Below are positions 10,606 to 21,435 of a DNA stretch of 64,000 nucleotides, piece after piece (positions within the stretch are counted from its first letter, which is position 1; every line of letters starts with the position of its first letter). The notes under the pieces are model-generated. The model had not been told where the DNA came from, did no database searches, and was given only the letters and a program-made list of their open reading frames with translations. Source of the stretch: Notolepis coatsorum (taxonomy: Eukaryota; Chordata; Actinopteri; Aulopiformes; Paralepididae). Made by a program: the position numbers and the translations under genes. The stretch spans positions 157,292,488 to 157,356,487 of the forward strand of contig OZ020587.1 in NCBI GenBank assembly GCA_963971535.1, given 5' to 3'.

Positions 10606-11795
10606 GAAGACCCTGTAGAAGCTAACAGCAGTAACTCTACTGCCCTGCAGAAGCTAACCGCAGTAACTCTACTACCCTGCAGAAGCTAACCGCAGTAACT
10701 ATACTGCCCTGTAGAAGCTAACCGCAGTAACTCTACTGCCCTGTAGAAGCTAACCGCAATAACTACACTGCCCTGCAGAAGCTAACCTCAGTAACTACAC
10801 TGTCCTGCAGAAGCTAACCGCAGTAACTACACTGCCCTGCAGAAGCTAACCGAGGTAACTACACTGCCCTGCAGAAGCTAACCGCAGTAACTACACTGCC
10901 CTGCAGAAGCTAACCTCAGTAACTACACTGTCCTGCAGAAGCTAACCTCAGTAACTACACTGCCCTGCAGAAGCTAACCGCGGTAACTACACTGCCCTGC
11001 AGAAGCTAAGCGCAGTAACTACACTGCCCTGCAGAAGCTAACCGCAGTAACTACACTGCCCTGCAGAAGCTAACCTCAGTAACTACACTGCCCTGCAGAA
11101 GCTAACCGCAGTAACTATACTGCCCTGCAGAAGCTAACCGCAGTAACTACACTGTCCTGTAGAAGCTAACCACAGTAACTACACTGTCCTGCAGAAGCTA
11201 ACCGCAGTAACTATACTGCCCTGCAGAAGCTAACTGCAGTAACTATACTGCTCTGCAGAAGCTAACCGCAGTAACTACACTGTCCTGTAGAAGCTAACCA
11301 CAGTAACTACACTGTCCTGCAGAAGCTAACCACGGTAACTACACTGTCCTGAAGAAGCTAACCGCAGTAACTACACTGTCCTGCAGAAGCTAACCGCAGT
11401 AACTATACTGCCCTGCAGAAGCTAACCGCAGTAACTACACTGTCCTGTAGAAGCTAACCACAGTAACTACACTGTCCTGCAGAAACTAACCGCGGTAACT
11501 ACACTGTCCTGCAGAAGCTAACCGCAGTAACTACACTGTCCTGCAGAAGCTAACCGCAGTAACTATACTGCCCTGCAGAAGCTAACCGCAGTAACTACAC
11601 TGTCCTGTAGAAGCTAACCGCAGTAACTATACTGCCCTGCAGAAGCTAACCGCGGTAACTACACTGTCCTGTAGAAGCTAACCACAGTAACTATACTGCC
11701 CTGCAGAAGCTAACCTCAGTAACTACACTGCCCTGCAGAAGCTAACCGCAGTAACTATACTGTCCTGCAGAAGCTAACCACAGTGACTACGCAAA
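10606..11795. repeat. 32-bp minisatellite, about 36 copies
   Basis: Unit AGAAGCTAACCGCAGTAACT plus ACACTGCCCTGC, total 32 bp, tandemly repeated over about 1.18 kb. Limited variants occur (CCGCAG/CCTCAG/CCACAG, TGCCC/TGTCC, ACAC/ATAC). There is no spacer diversity and no coding sequence. Confidence 0.95.
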
Positions 11796-11819
11796 CAGTG
11801 AAACAGAGAGAATGGCTTC

Positions 11820-11876
11820 AAAGTTTTTTTGAGCATTTGGAAAAGCGCTATATAAATCTGATGTATTATCATTAAT
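11820..11876 (+). repeat. L2-like 3' tail
   Basis: GAAAAGCGCTATATAAATCT followed by GATGTATTATCATTA is a very common fish LINE/SINE 3' terminus. Only the tail is present. Confidence 0.55.
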
Positions 11877-12049
11877 GTTAAGCTGTAGCCCTATTTTCAG
11901 AAATCTTGCCTAAAGGTATACATGCCTAAGTAAATGGAAGATTGCTCCACTTCTACAAGGCCAATTTGCATGGTCTTGGTATCTTGGAACATCTAGGGAC
12001 CTGGGGGCAGGGCAAAAGTAAAAAAAAAATTATTTTTTCATACAGTCAA

Positions 12050-12461
12050 CATATTCTTAAATAATAGCGCTGCCCGAGGCTGGGCATGATACAGTCAACA
12101 TATAGCAAGAGAAAGAGCGAGAGAGAGCTCCCGTTCTACAGTCAATATACAGTGTTATCGCTGCACAGACCCGGCAATGCCCCTGACCCTCCACCAGAGC
12201 AAGGCCAGAGAGAGAGAGAGAGACACATTGGAAAGAAACAATCCCAAACCAGAGCAAATTGAAATGCTATTTGGCCCTAAACAGAGAGTACACAGAATAC
12301 CTGAGCACTGTGACTGACCCAATACTAAGAAGATCCTTGACTAGGTACAGACTCAGCGAGCACAGCCTAGCCATCGAGAAAGGCCGCCATAGGCAGACCT
12401 GGCTCCCAAGCGAAGACAGACCCACTGCACACAAGATGAGGTGGAAACCGAGCTCCACTTC
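12050..12461 (+). pseudogene. LINE-like ORF remnant, 5' piece
   Basis: From about 12230 the + strand encodes phrases such as YLSTVTDPILRRSLTRYRLS and EHSLAIEKGRHRQTWLP, which I recognise as the C-terminal part of an abundant fish retroelement polyprotein. The reading breaks near 12400 by a frame change. It continues after the TTAA element at 20457, where codons for a Glu-Leu-His-Phe-Leu..Cys motif resume. Older than the TTAA element and the Gypsy element nested in it. Confidence 0.5.
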
Positions 12462-12608
12462 TTAACACTTTGATTGCCACTCACGAGTTTTCTCGGATTT
12501 ATAATAGTTACGTTGAAAGCCACTCATGAGATTTCTCTGATTTTCTTTTCTTTTCTTTTTTTAGCAATCTGAAATCATATTGCATCACGCGAGCCTACCC
12601 TAGCCTAC

Positions 12609-13029
12609 TGTGACGACCCCCACTCGACCTGCTAATGGAGAGTCTAACTCACCAGGAAGCATGGTGGAGTGGGTGGCTCGTTAACTGTATGAGACTCACC
12701 TGTGCAGAGCAGAGCTGCCTGCACCTGAATATATGTGTCTCTGTCTAATTCCCTCTCTGTCTGCTTTCTCCACTCCCAGGCACAGGTTGTACCAACACCC
12801 AAGCTGCATCCTTTGACATATTGTAACACTGATACTTACACCAAACACACACCACAGCATACTTACTCACTCATCCACACACTGCACTCACCACTGATTC
12901 TAATACAAAACATTCCATTGTTCACGTCCTTATGTTTTTGTTTGTTTAGATAGGTTTAAATAAATCATTTTTGTTAAATTGTTATCATGTGTGGACTCCC
13001 TATTTGTCATAAATTACCTGTTTGTGACA
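12609..13029 (+). repeat. 5' LTR of the Gmr1-type element
   Basis: 421 bp, starts TGTGACGACCCCC and ends TTTGTGACA (TG...CA). It is nearly identical to the 3' LTR, which has an extra 5 bp (TGACG) at its start. A primer-binding-like TTGGGGGCTCAGTCCG follows at 13032-13047. The 61-codon - strand frame is a shadow present in every copy. Confidence 0.9.
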
Positions 13030-13031
13030 AA

Positions 13032-13047
13032 TTGGGGGCTCAGTCCG
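13032..13047 (+). promoter_or_regulatory. primer-binding site of the Gmr1-type element
   Basis: TTGGGGGCTCAGTCCG begins two bases after the LTR, the expected place for tRNA priming. The tRNA is not assigned. Confidence 0.6.
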
Positions 13048-13953
13048 TTTGTAGGGCCTTTTTGTAGGAGTTGGTGAATTTGTTTGTATTTGGCCTAGTG
13101 TGGTTGCATTTTTGGTTGGATTCGTGCTAGCATTTGATATTTGTAGTTTGGTTGGCATTTGGTATTGTGTAATTTGGCTGGCATTTGTATTTAGGTTCCT
13201 ATGGGGACAATTTGTTTGGGCTCTGTCTGAGTACAGGAGGGCTATTTTGAAAGGTAATTAGGCTGCTTAATTTGGCTAGTGTCTGTGACCTGGGGTTTGC
13301 AGCTGGTATTTGTAGCCTGTTGGCTAGTGTTTGTTGGTAGCCTAATTGTTTGTATGCCAGTGTTGGGGAGTTAGCACGTGATTTGTTCTTGGGGGTGTTT
13401 GTTGTTTGGGATTTGGGGGAGAGTAGCAGTTTGTTTGTGCAGATTTCTTGTGGTAGAGATTTGTTAATTTATTTTGTTTTGTTTTGGTTACAGTTTGTTT
13501 GTTTGTTTGTTATTGCTTGTGTGGTGGCTTTGGAGTTTGATGCCTTAATAATACAGTCTGTGTGTTTTGGGAACCATAAATCCCCAGATAGGCAAAGAGG
13601 GCAGGTTTCCAATAGGGGGACTTGTCTTGGTATTTTCTTTTTTAGGCGGCCGCAAAAACGTGGGCAGAGACAGGCACTGGCATTGGCGCTTTTGTCCTCT
13701 CGGGAGCACGTCTCTGGCTCAGAGGAGTGGCTGTATAACAGGTACTTTTCTGCCCAGAGAGTTCTAGTGCATCAGTACCCCCTACAAGTAGTGGCACAAA
13801 GATTGAGGTTTTGAGGTAGTTAGTTAGTTAGTTAGGACCTGTAGTTAGTCAGGGTGGGGAGGTTCATTGGATCAGACTGTCTTATTATTGGTGTTCACGC
13901 TTCATGGTCCCGACATAAGTTTGGTTTGTTTGTAGCCACTGGTACAGTACATT

Positions 13954-14430
13954 ATGGCCTCTGTTGTGGAGGAATTTGAGCAGTCACCATCAGTAGAACT
14001 GATTGATCAGTGTACTAAGGAGCAGTTGTTAGCGATTGCTGAGAATTATGATATTGAGATACCTGTTAGACTGTCAAAGGTGGCAGTCATGGCCACTTTA
14101 AAGGCAGAGTTGGTGGAGAAAGGTGTTCTCAAGCCAGCTGGCGTACCGCTTCTCAGTTTTGAGCAGCAGAAGGAACTCCTGGTACTGCAGCAGCGTCAAG
14201 AGTTTGCTTTGGAGGAACTTAAGCAAAAGACTGAGCTTGCCAAAGTAGAGGTGCAAGCTCAGGTGCAGAATAGAAAGCTAGATTTGGTCGGGCGGGAAAG
14301 TGGCTCAGTTCTGATGTTACTGGTGGTACTGGGGATCCGTCTCAGGGGGGTAAATTTGACGTTTTACGTGAACTGCGTTTGCTTCCTCAGTTTAATGAAA
14401 AGGACCCCGATGTTTTTTTTCATTGTTTGA
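13954..14430 (+). pseudogene. Gmr1-type gag, N-terminal piece
   Basis: ATG at 13954 opens a Gag N-terminus of about 110 credible residues (MASVVEEFEQSPSVELIDQ..). It contains a glutamine/glutamate-rich, probably coiled-coil segment around residues 70-105. The frame then degrades. The next Gag frame overlaps it at 14423, so at least one and probably two single-base indels separate them (about 14290-14300 and near 14426). A 0.92-kb leader (13030-13953) precedes the ATG and has no recognisable gene. Confidence 0.7.
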
Positions 14431-15820
14431 ACGTTTGGCAGATGCAAGGCACTGGAGTAGTGAGGATAGTTGTATGATGTTACAGTGTGTTCTCACTGGT
14501 AGAGCCCAGGAAGCATACTCTGCATTGAGTCCCACGGACTGTAAGGTTTATGTGCGGGTGAAATCGGCAGTGATTAAGGTGTACGAACTTGTACCTGAGG
14601 CGTACAGACAGCGGTTCCGTACGTGGAAGAAAAGGGACAAACAGTCTCATCTTGAATTTTCACGGGATTTAAGTACCCAGTTTACCCGTTGGTGTGTAGC
14701 GTCTGGTGTCGATACCTTTGAACAACTCTCTGATCTGCTGGTATTAGAACAGTTTAAAAACTCTGTTCCTGTAAATGTGGCAACTTACATTACACAGCAG
14801 GGTGCGGTGACGCCGGGGGAGGCTGCAGCATTGGCAGATGAGTATGTATTGATTTACAAGGGTAACTTCGGTGGTTTAGCTATAGAGAAGGCTCATAGCA
14901 GAGAGAATTTTTCTCCTCGTCCAAAGTTTGGATCAGAGAGGAGGGGTGATTGTGACACACGGTATAGACAGCCACCTGCATCTGACACACGGTATAGACA
15001 GCCACCTGCGTCTGACACACGGTATAGACAGCCACCGGCATCTGTCAAAACATGTAACTACTGTAAACGTTCTGGACATTGGAAGGATGAGTGCCCACTT
15101 CTTGGCTCGAGGGGTGGGTTTAAGGCACAAGTAAAACCTGCTCTGCTGGCCAATTCCCTCACCCAAAGGATGGTGTCACCATCGGTACCATCTGCTAGGA
15201 CCATAGGACAGACATGCCTGGAAGACTATGGTGCGTTTCTTTCTGATGGTTTTGTGTCTTTACGGGGCAGTGACGTTAGGGTGCCGGTCAAGATACTGCG
15301 GGACACTGGCTCAATCGATTCGTTTGTGCGTGAGTCTGTGTTGCCTTTTTCAATTGATTCTGACACAGGGGATGTTATCTTGATTCGAGGGATGGGGATG
15401 TCTGTGTTCCCTGTTCCTGTGCATAACATTTCTCTTGTTTCAGGTTTGGGGAATGGTGATGTGCAGATAGGTGTGCGTGCTGAGTTGCCTGTTGATGGAG
15501 TGGACATCATTTTGGGTAACAATCTGGCCGGGGTACGAGTGTGGGCCGATGGGCCTCTCCCAAATGTAGTCACCCAAAAGTCACCTAGTCCAACTTTGTT
15601 AGACACTTCATCTGATGTCATTGTGTATCCAGCCTGTGCGGTTACACATGCCATGACAGCGGCGGGTGACACACCAGGTGTTACCCAGGCGACAGGTGTT
15701 GAATCGGTTCATGTGGGTTTGATTCTGCCTGAGGGGGAGGTTGTGACGACCCCCACTCTACCTGCTAATGGAGAGTCTGTTGACTCACCAGGAAGCATGG
15801 TGGAGTGGGTGGCTCGTTAA
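14423..15820 (+). pseudogene. Gmr1-type gag (capsid/nucleocapsid) and protease
   Basis: About 465 codons. Residues 1-190 resemble a Gypsy capsid. Three tandem copies of DTRYRQPPAS follow (about 14957-15046), then a CCHC zinc knuckle CNYCKRSGHWKDEC (from 15048). An aspartic protease with DTGS (about 15302) and a downstream ILGNNLAG motif comes next. The last 25 or so codons read into the internal LTR copy and stop at 15820, so the normal link to integrase is lost. Protein acts in assembly and polyprotein processing. Confidence 0.8.
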
Positions 15821-16140
15821 CTGTATGAGACTCACCTGTGCAGAGCAGAGCTGCCTGCACCTGAATATATGTGTCTCTGTCTAATTCCCTCTCTGTCTGC
15901 TTTCTCCACTCCCAGGCACAGGTTGTACCAACACCCAAGCTGCATCCTTTGACATATTGTAACACTGATACTTACACCAAACACACACCACAGCATACTT
16001 ACTCACTCATCCACACACTGCACTCACCACTGATTCTAATACAAAACATTCCATTGTTCATGTCCTTATGCTTTTGTTTGTTTAGATAGGTTTAAATAAA
16101 TCATTTTTTGTTAAATTGTGATCACGTGTGGACTCCCTAT
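15742..16140 (+). repeat. internal partial LTR copy
   Basis: 399 bp matching the element's own LTR from its first base to about 26 bp short of its end. It is preceded by AGGGGGAGG, the same 9-mer that precedes the 3' LTR (polypurine tract), and followed by three GATCCCTAT-like repeats. No target duplication surrounds it, so it is not a simple solo-LTR insertion. Confidence 0.85.
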
Positions 16141-17787
16141 GATCCCTATGATCCCTATGAACTCCGGACCATGTCGAAGGCTGATTTGGTTGCAGAACAG
16201 GTGAATGATCCAGCTTTAAGAGAGCTGTTTGAGAAAGCCGTACCATTTGAAGACATAGGTAGCTCGGCGCAGAGATACTGTCTTCATGACGGTTTATTGT
16301 ATCGGAAGTGGATACCGCATGGGGATGCTTTCGTGGGTGACCCCATTTTTCAGTTTGTGGTACCATGCGAATTTCGTCCATTGGTGTTGCAGACTTGTCA
16401 TAACAATGTGGCAGGGCATCAGGGAGTGAGGAAAACGTATGACCGTGCGCTGAGACACTGTTTTTGGCCCCGTTTAAAACGTGATATATCCGCATATATC
16501 AAAACGTGTCACACGTGTCAGTTAACTGGGAAGCCGAGTCAGACCATCACACCGGCCCTGCTCTCTCCTATTCCTGCTGTTGATCAGCCATTTGAACATT
16601 TGATTATTGACTGTGTTGGACCATTGCCGCGTTCCAAACAGGGACATTTGTATTTGCTTACGGTAATGTGTCAGGTGACCAGATACCCGGCAGCGTTTCC
16701 GCTTAGGTCGATAACGACAAAGTCTGTTGTTAAGGCGCTCACACAGTTCATTTCTGTGTTCGGGGTACCCAGGATCATTCAGAGTGATCAGGGTTCCAAT
16801 TTCACCTCACACATGTTTGCGGCAGTTCTCCAGCAACTGCACATCAGGCACAACAAAGCGTCAGCGTATCATGCCCAGTCTCAGGGAGCATTCGAGCGTT
16901 TTCATCAAACGCTGAAGTCGTTGCTGCGCTCCTATTGTGTGGAGTTAGGGGGTGACTGGGAGGAGGGGCTGCCCTGGCTTCTATTGGCCTCCAGGGAGGT
17001 AGTCCAGGAGAGCACGGGGTTTAGCCCTAATGACCTGGTTTTTGGTCACAAAGTCCGTGGTCCCATGGCTGTGTTGAAAGACAGCTGGGACATGGCAGAA
17101 CCCCCTCGGAAATTGGTTGATTATGTCAATGGTTTCAGGCGCAGGTTGTTTTTGTCTGTTGAGTGTGCGAAGGAGAAGTTGGGGAGGTCTCAGGGTAAAA
17201 TGAAATCCCTTTATGATCGTCGCACTGAGCTTAGGCAGTTTAAGGCTGGCGATCAAGTTTTGCTTTTACAGCCGGTAGTAACGTCTCCCTTTCAGGCAAA
17301 GTTCACAGGCCCTTACACTGTTGTGCGGCGGGTGTCTGACCTGAATTATGTTATTACCAAAGGCAGGAGGGCAAATAGGGTGTGTCATGTGAACCTTTTA
17401 AAACCCTACTACTCTGGCCATGCTGAAGGGGGGGTGAATGATGGGGAGAATAATGGGGAGACTGAGAAGGTTTCTCTTTGTACCACTACAGTGGACAGGT
17501 CCACCTCTCCAGTAGCCGGCCCTGAGGAAGGAGTAAACCCGGATGTGGTGTTGCAGGGGCGGTTGAAAAATTCAGAGTCATTGGGGAGGTTGGATGTGAT
17601 TTTGGCAGATTTGGATGACTCGAAGCGTGTTGAGTTAATAGCTCTGATTAACCGTTATCCTGCTTTATTTTCAGATGTACCCTCACGCACACATCTAATT
17701 GAACATGATGTGGACGTGGGAGAGGCAGCCCCAATAAAGCAGCGCTTCTATCGTCTCACCCGAGAAACGCAAGCATTTGGACAATGA
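16141..17787 (+). pseudogene. Gmr1-type integrase plus start of reverse transcriptase
   Basis: Open from within the internal LTR copy to 17787. It has an N-terminal zinc-binding region (HNNVAGHQG... then CHTCQ, about 16400-16520). The catalytic core has D in IIDCVGP (16600), D in QSDQGSNFTS (16783) and E in GAFERFHQ (16890). A C-terminal VCHVNLLKPYY block near 17380 is typical of Gypsy integrases. The same frame then encodes the RT N-terminus (LFSDVPSRTH..IKQRFYR) before a frameshift near 17770. This proves INT precedes RT in a single polyprotein. Confidence 0.85.
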
Positions 17788-19123
17788 GGTTCAGTATATG
17801 TTGGACAACCAAATTGCCGAATCATGTTCGTCAAGTTGGGCGTCGCCTTGCCTGTTGGTCGGTAAACCCGACGGAAGCTATAGACCATGTACTGACTTTC
17901 GTAAAGTGAATAACATTACCAAACCAGATGTGTTTCCTCTTCCCCGCATGGAAGACTGTGTAGATCAGGTGGGATCGGCTACTTACGTGAGTAAGTTTGA
18001 CCTTTTAAAAGGTTATTGGCAAGTCCCGCTGTCTAAGCGTGGCCAGGAGGTTTGCGCTTTTATCACTCCCTCTGGGTTGTACAAATATTTAGTCATGCCG
18101 TTTGGTCTTCGAAACGCCCCCGCTACTTTCCAGCGCCTTATGAACAAAGTAGTGGCTGGTCTGGATGGGTGTGCCGTCTACCTGGATGATGTGGTGATCT
18201 ACAGCGACACATGGTCTGAACACCTTCAGCGTATCCGGGCACTGTTAAAAAAATTGGTCTGGGCACGGTTGACTATTAACTTGGCCAAATGTGAATTTGC
18301 AAGAGCCACTGTCACCTATTTAGGAAAGGTGGTCGGTCAGGGCAGCGTACGCATGGTTCAGGATAAAGTTGTGGCTATTGTAAATTATTCCCCTCCAGCG
18401 ACAAAAAAGGATTTGATGCGTTTTCTGGGTTTAGTGGGCTATTATCAGAGTTTTTGTCGCAACTTCTCATCCGTAGTAGAGCCGTTGACTAACTTGTTGA
18501 GGAAGGACTCCAAGTATGTCTGGTCAGGCAGATGCCAAGTGGCCTTTGAAAATGTGAAGGCCCTATTGTGCTCTGAACCTGTGTTAACTGCTCCACGTTT
18601 AAATGACTCCTTTTCATTACAGGTGGATGCCTCCAACGTGGGGGCAGGGGCAGTCCTCCTGCAGGCGGATGTGCATGGGGTGGATAAATCGGTGGCCTTC
18701 TTCTCGAGGAAATTTAACACCTACCAACTTAACTACTCAGTTATCGAGAAGGAGGCGTTATCACTGATTTGGGCACTCCAACATTTTGACGTGTATCTGG
18801 GGTCAGGGGTGACTCCCCTGGTGGTGTACACGGATCATAATCCTTTGACCTTTTTAAAGTCCCTCCAAAATCCCAACCAGAGGTTGATGAGGTGGGCTTT
18901 GTTTTTACAGGCCTATTCTTTGGACATTCGTCACATTAAAGGGTCTCAGAATGTGATTGCGGACGCATTGTCCCGCCTAAGTTGGTCCCATGAGGATACC
19001 TTGTTTTGCCTCTCTCTATCTGTTCCCCAATCCCTACTGTCTCCTGCTCTCTTAAATAGCTTCTTAGGGCCCTATGTTGCTGAGAGTGGAGGCAGGATGG
19101 TGAGGGGAATGGGTGAAGGGTAA
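17777..19123 (+). pseudogene. Gmr1-type reverse transcriptase and RNase H
   Basis: About 448 codons in a different frame from integrase. RT blocks: DGSYRPCTDFRKVN, KFDLLKGYWQVPL, VMPFGLRNAPATFQ, and catalytic YLDD (about 18179). The Gypsy-type RNase H has LQVDASNVGAG (18622), EKEAL (18749) and YTDHNPL (18830). It ends at 19123, 130 bp before the polypurine tract. Full set of catalytic residues retained, but the single-base frameshift upstream disconnects it. Confidence 0.88.
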
Positions 19124-19252
19124 AACAATGTTTATTTTGATTTGAATATAGGGGACAAAATATTGTGTTACTTGAGTTTATGTATTGATTTAGTTTGGTT
19201 AGTCACTTGTATATAAAAATGTAATTTGTTAATAGGGAAGAACCCTTTTCTT

Positions 19253-19263
19253 TAGGGGGAGGG
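19253..19263 (+). promoter_or_regulatory. polypurine tract of the Gmr1-type element
   Basis: TAGGGGGAGGG directly abuts the 3' LTR, as needed for plus-strand priming. Confidence 0.75.
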
Positions 19264-19689
19264 TGTGACGTGACGACCCCCACTCTACCTGCTAATGGAG
19301 AGTCTAACTCACCAGGAAGCATGGTGGAGTGGGTGGCTCGTTAACTGTATGAGACTCACCTGTGCAGAGCAGAGCTGCCTGCACCTGAATATATGTGTCT
19401 CTGTCTAATTCCCTCTCTGTCTGCTTTCTCCACTCCCAGGCACAGGTTGTACCAACACCCAAGCTGCATCCTTTGACATATTGTAACACTGATACTTACA
19501 CCAAACACACACCACAGCATACTTACTCACTCATCCACACACTGCACTCACCACTGATTCTAATACAAAACATTCCATTGTTCACGTCCTTATGTTTTTG
19601 TTTGTTTAGATAGGTTTAAATAAATCATTTTTGTTAAATTGTTATCACTTGTGGACTCCCTATTTGTCATAAATTACCTGTTTGTGACA
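19264..19689 (+). repeat. 3' LTR of the Gmr1-type element
   Basis: 426 bp, starts TGTGACGTGACGACC and ends TTTGTGACA. The extra TGACG at the start is the only noticeable length difference from the 5' LTR. CTAC follows as target duplication. Confidence 0.9.
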
Positions 19690-20456
19690 CTACCCAAGAG
19701 CCGCCGGCAATTAGATGTGGAAAAAAGCGCCCCCTATCGTCTCCCAGATGACATCAGGGATTTTGGAATGGACTCAATGAAAATGGATGGGGGAAAAAAT
19801 CCTGTACTCCACATTTTCCAGTCCGGGGTTACCAGAGTTCATTATGGATCCTCTGAGCGCTGCGGATCATGAGTTCTACTGTATACACGTTAGATCTATA
19901 CACTTATCGATTTTTTCGAATTGTGATCAGGAATTGGAATATACCAGTTGGATACCATCTGATGTCAGGTAAGGAATCTATGTTATCAGTGTTAGGATAA
20001 TCAGACTCGTTTTGATGAAGATATAAGCTGTTTTGTGAAATGTGCTCTATCTGTTTCACTGTAAAATCCATGAGGAAATGAAAACGGCTATTATCAGCGC
20101 GCGGCTCGAATGGGCGTGCGTGTACGTATAATATTGATCATCTAGCGTTTATTTGAAAACGATTCATAAATAGGCCGACAAATATCAACGTTCTGGAATA
20201 TTCCAGTAAAAGACGATTATCACAGAATGGCCCAGAATGGGCTTTTCAAAATGCTCTCAAACGAAAATGAAGCGATAAAAAACCAATCTGCCTTGACAGC
20301 ACTGACTGGAAAATGATTCTTTGATAAGCGACGGGCAGATTAGACACATAGCCATAATTTAAAACATAGATTAGGCGATATTAACGTTAACATTGAAGTG
20401 GATGGTGGCATTCAAGCACTAAGTCTGGCGCCACCTGGTGGCACTGAAAGTGTTAA

Positions 20457-20595
20457 CAACCTGCCCACTATACCAAGACATATACTTCCCACAAATTGCA
20501 AACACCCAAAGAGACTTTGAAAACATGGACAATAACTCAAAACTCCCATACCAACTGGGAGAAATACAAGAATGTGAAATAAAGCCCATTTGAAT
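20457..20595 (+). pseudogene. LINE-like ORF remnant, 3' piece and tail
   Basis: Continues the coding interrupted at 12461: CPLYQDIYFPQI..., a cysteine/histidine-containing end typical of the same fish retroelement ORF. It ends near an AATAAA-like tail before the GA/TG repeats. Confidence 0.5.
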
Positions 20596-20910
20596 TGAAG
20601 AGAGAGAGATAGATAGAGCATGTCTGTGTGTGTTAGAAAGAGAGAGATAGAGAGAGCATGTCTGTTTGTGTGTGTGTGTTAGAGAGAGAGCATGTATAAT
20701 ATATTATGTGTGTGTGTGTTAGAAAGAGAGAGAAAGATAGAGAGAGAGCATGTCATTTTGTGTGTTAGAGAGAGATATAGAGCATGTCTGTGTGTGTTAG
20801 AAAGAGAGAGAGAGAGAGAGCATGTGTTTTTGTGTGTTAGAGAGAGAGAGCATGTCTGTGTGTGTGTGTGTGTGTGTTAGAGAGAGAGCATGTATGTGTG
20901 TGTGTTAGAG
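20596..20910. repeat. compound (GA)n/(TG)n microsatellite
   Basis: AGAGAGAG and TGTGTGTG blocks alternate around a recurring GAGCATGTCTGTGTGTGTTAG unit. (GA)n resumes at 21102-21130, so the foldback element inserted inside this repeat. Confidence 0.9.
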
Positions 20911-21094
20911 CAGTGGTTCCCAAACCTCTCCTCGAGACACCCCAGCCGTTCCATGTATTTGTTAAATTCCACCACCAGCACACCTGATTCAACTAATAAA
21001 GGGCTTGTTAAGTTGAATCAGGTGTGCTGGTGGTGGAATTTAACAAATACATGGAACGGCTGGGGTGCTTCGAGGAGAGGATTGGGAAGCACTG
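20911..21094. mobile_element. 184-bp near-perfect foldback MITE
   Basis: Left arm from CAGTGGTTCCCAAACC and right arm to GGGAAGCACTG are inverted copies along about 80 bases each (shared core GTATTTGTTAAATTCCACCA), with a short loop at about 20993-21010. The flanks TGTTAGAG and TGTTTTAG may be a decayed 8-bp duplication, which would fit a hAT origin. No ORF. Confidence 0.75.
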
Positions 21095-21100
21095 TGTTTT

Positions 21101-21134
<34 letters not shown>

Positions 21135-21298
21135 CGCTCAACGGCGGGAATAGAATAGGTTGCATGAAAAACTCACCCTAACGCAGAATCAATGGCAAAG
21201 TTGGAAGGAGACGACATCGACGCATTTTCCGTGGAGATGAAAAGTACCAGTCCCTTGGGAGTCCTAGTTTATCTGCCACACGTTAGCACTCGATAACT

Positions 21299-21404
21299 TA
21301 GCAATTAGCTAAAGGCAGGGATGGTAACTAGCGTATAGCTAACGCTAGCTAGCTAGCATTAGCTAACGCTAGTTACGCGTCCCTGCCTTTAGCTAATTGC
21401 TACT
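21299..21404. repeat. palindrome, arms about 36 bp
   Basis: TAGCAATTAGCTAAAGGCAG at 21299 is the inverse of CTGCCTTTAGCTAATTGCTA at 21385-21404. The centre is a run of GCTAGC/GCTAAC motifs. It can form a long hairpin; origin unknown. Confidence 0.75.
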
Positions 21405-21435
21405 AGCCGACATAGCTATAGCCTGACTGAAGGTT

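Larger units (their letters stand above)
12609..19689 (+). mobile_element. Ty3/Gypsy retrotransposon of the Gmr1 type (INT upstream of RT), 7.08 kb
   Basis: Two LTRs (12609-13029 and 19264-19689) bound gag, protease, integrase, reverse transcriptase and RNase H, in that order. The copy of CTAC at 12605-12608 and 19690-19693 is a 4-bp target duplication. The RT is clearly Ty3/Gypsy by sequence, but the pol order is the Ty1/copia order, as known for the Gmr1 clade of deuterostome elements. Frameshifts near 14425 and 17775 and an internal partial LTR (15742-16140) mean this copy is defective. Confidence 0.85.
12466..20452. mobile_element. TTAA-flanked (piggyBac-like) element split by a Gypsy element
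   Basis: Left end TTAA (12462-12465) then CACTTTGATTGCCAC. Right end GTGGCACTGAAAGTG then TTAA (20453-20456). The termini are inverted repeats and TTAA duplication is typical of piggyBac-like elements. Without the 7.1-kb Gypsy insertion it is about 0.9 kb and non-coding, so non-autonomous. The LINE-like coding sequence continues on both sides, which confirms the boundaries. Confidence 0.65.

Noticed and set aside
10606..11795. CRISPR-like regular repeats
   Set aside because: Units are contiguous 32-bp copies with no unique spacers, in an animal genome; a minisatellite. The same applies at 1958, 58200 and 59606.
12644..12829. 61-aa - strand frame conserved at three places
   Set aside because: It lies in the LTR and is repeated simply because the LTR is (12644, 15765, 19304).
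15742..16140. Simple solo-LTR insertion in the Gmr1-type element
   Set aside because: No target duplication, a truncated right end, and a polypurine-like junction on the left argue for recombination or template switching.
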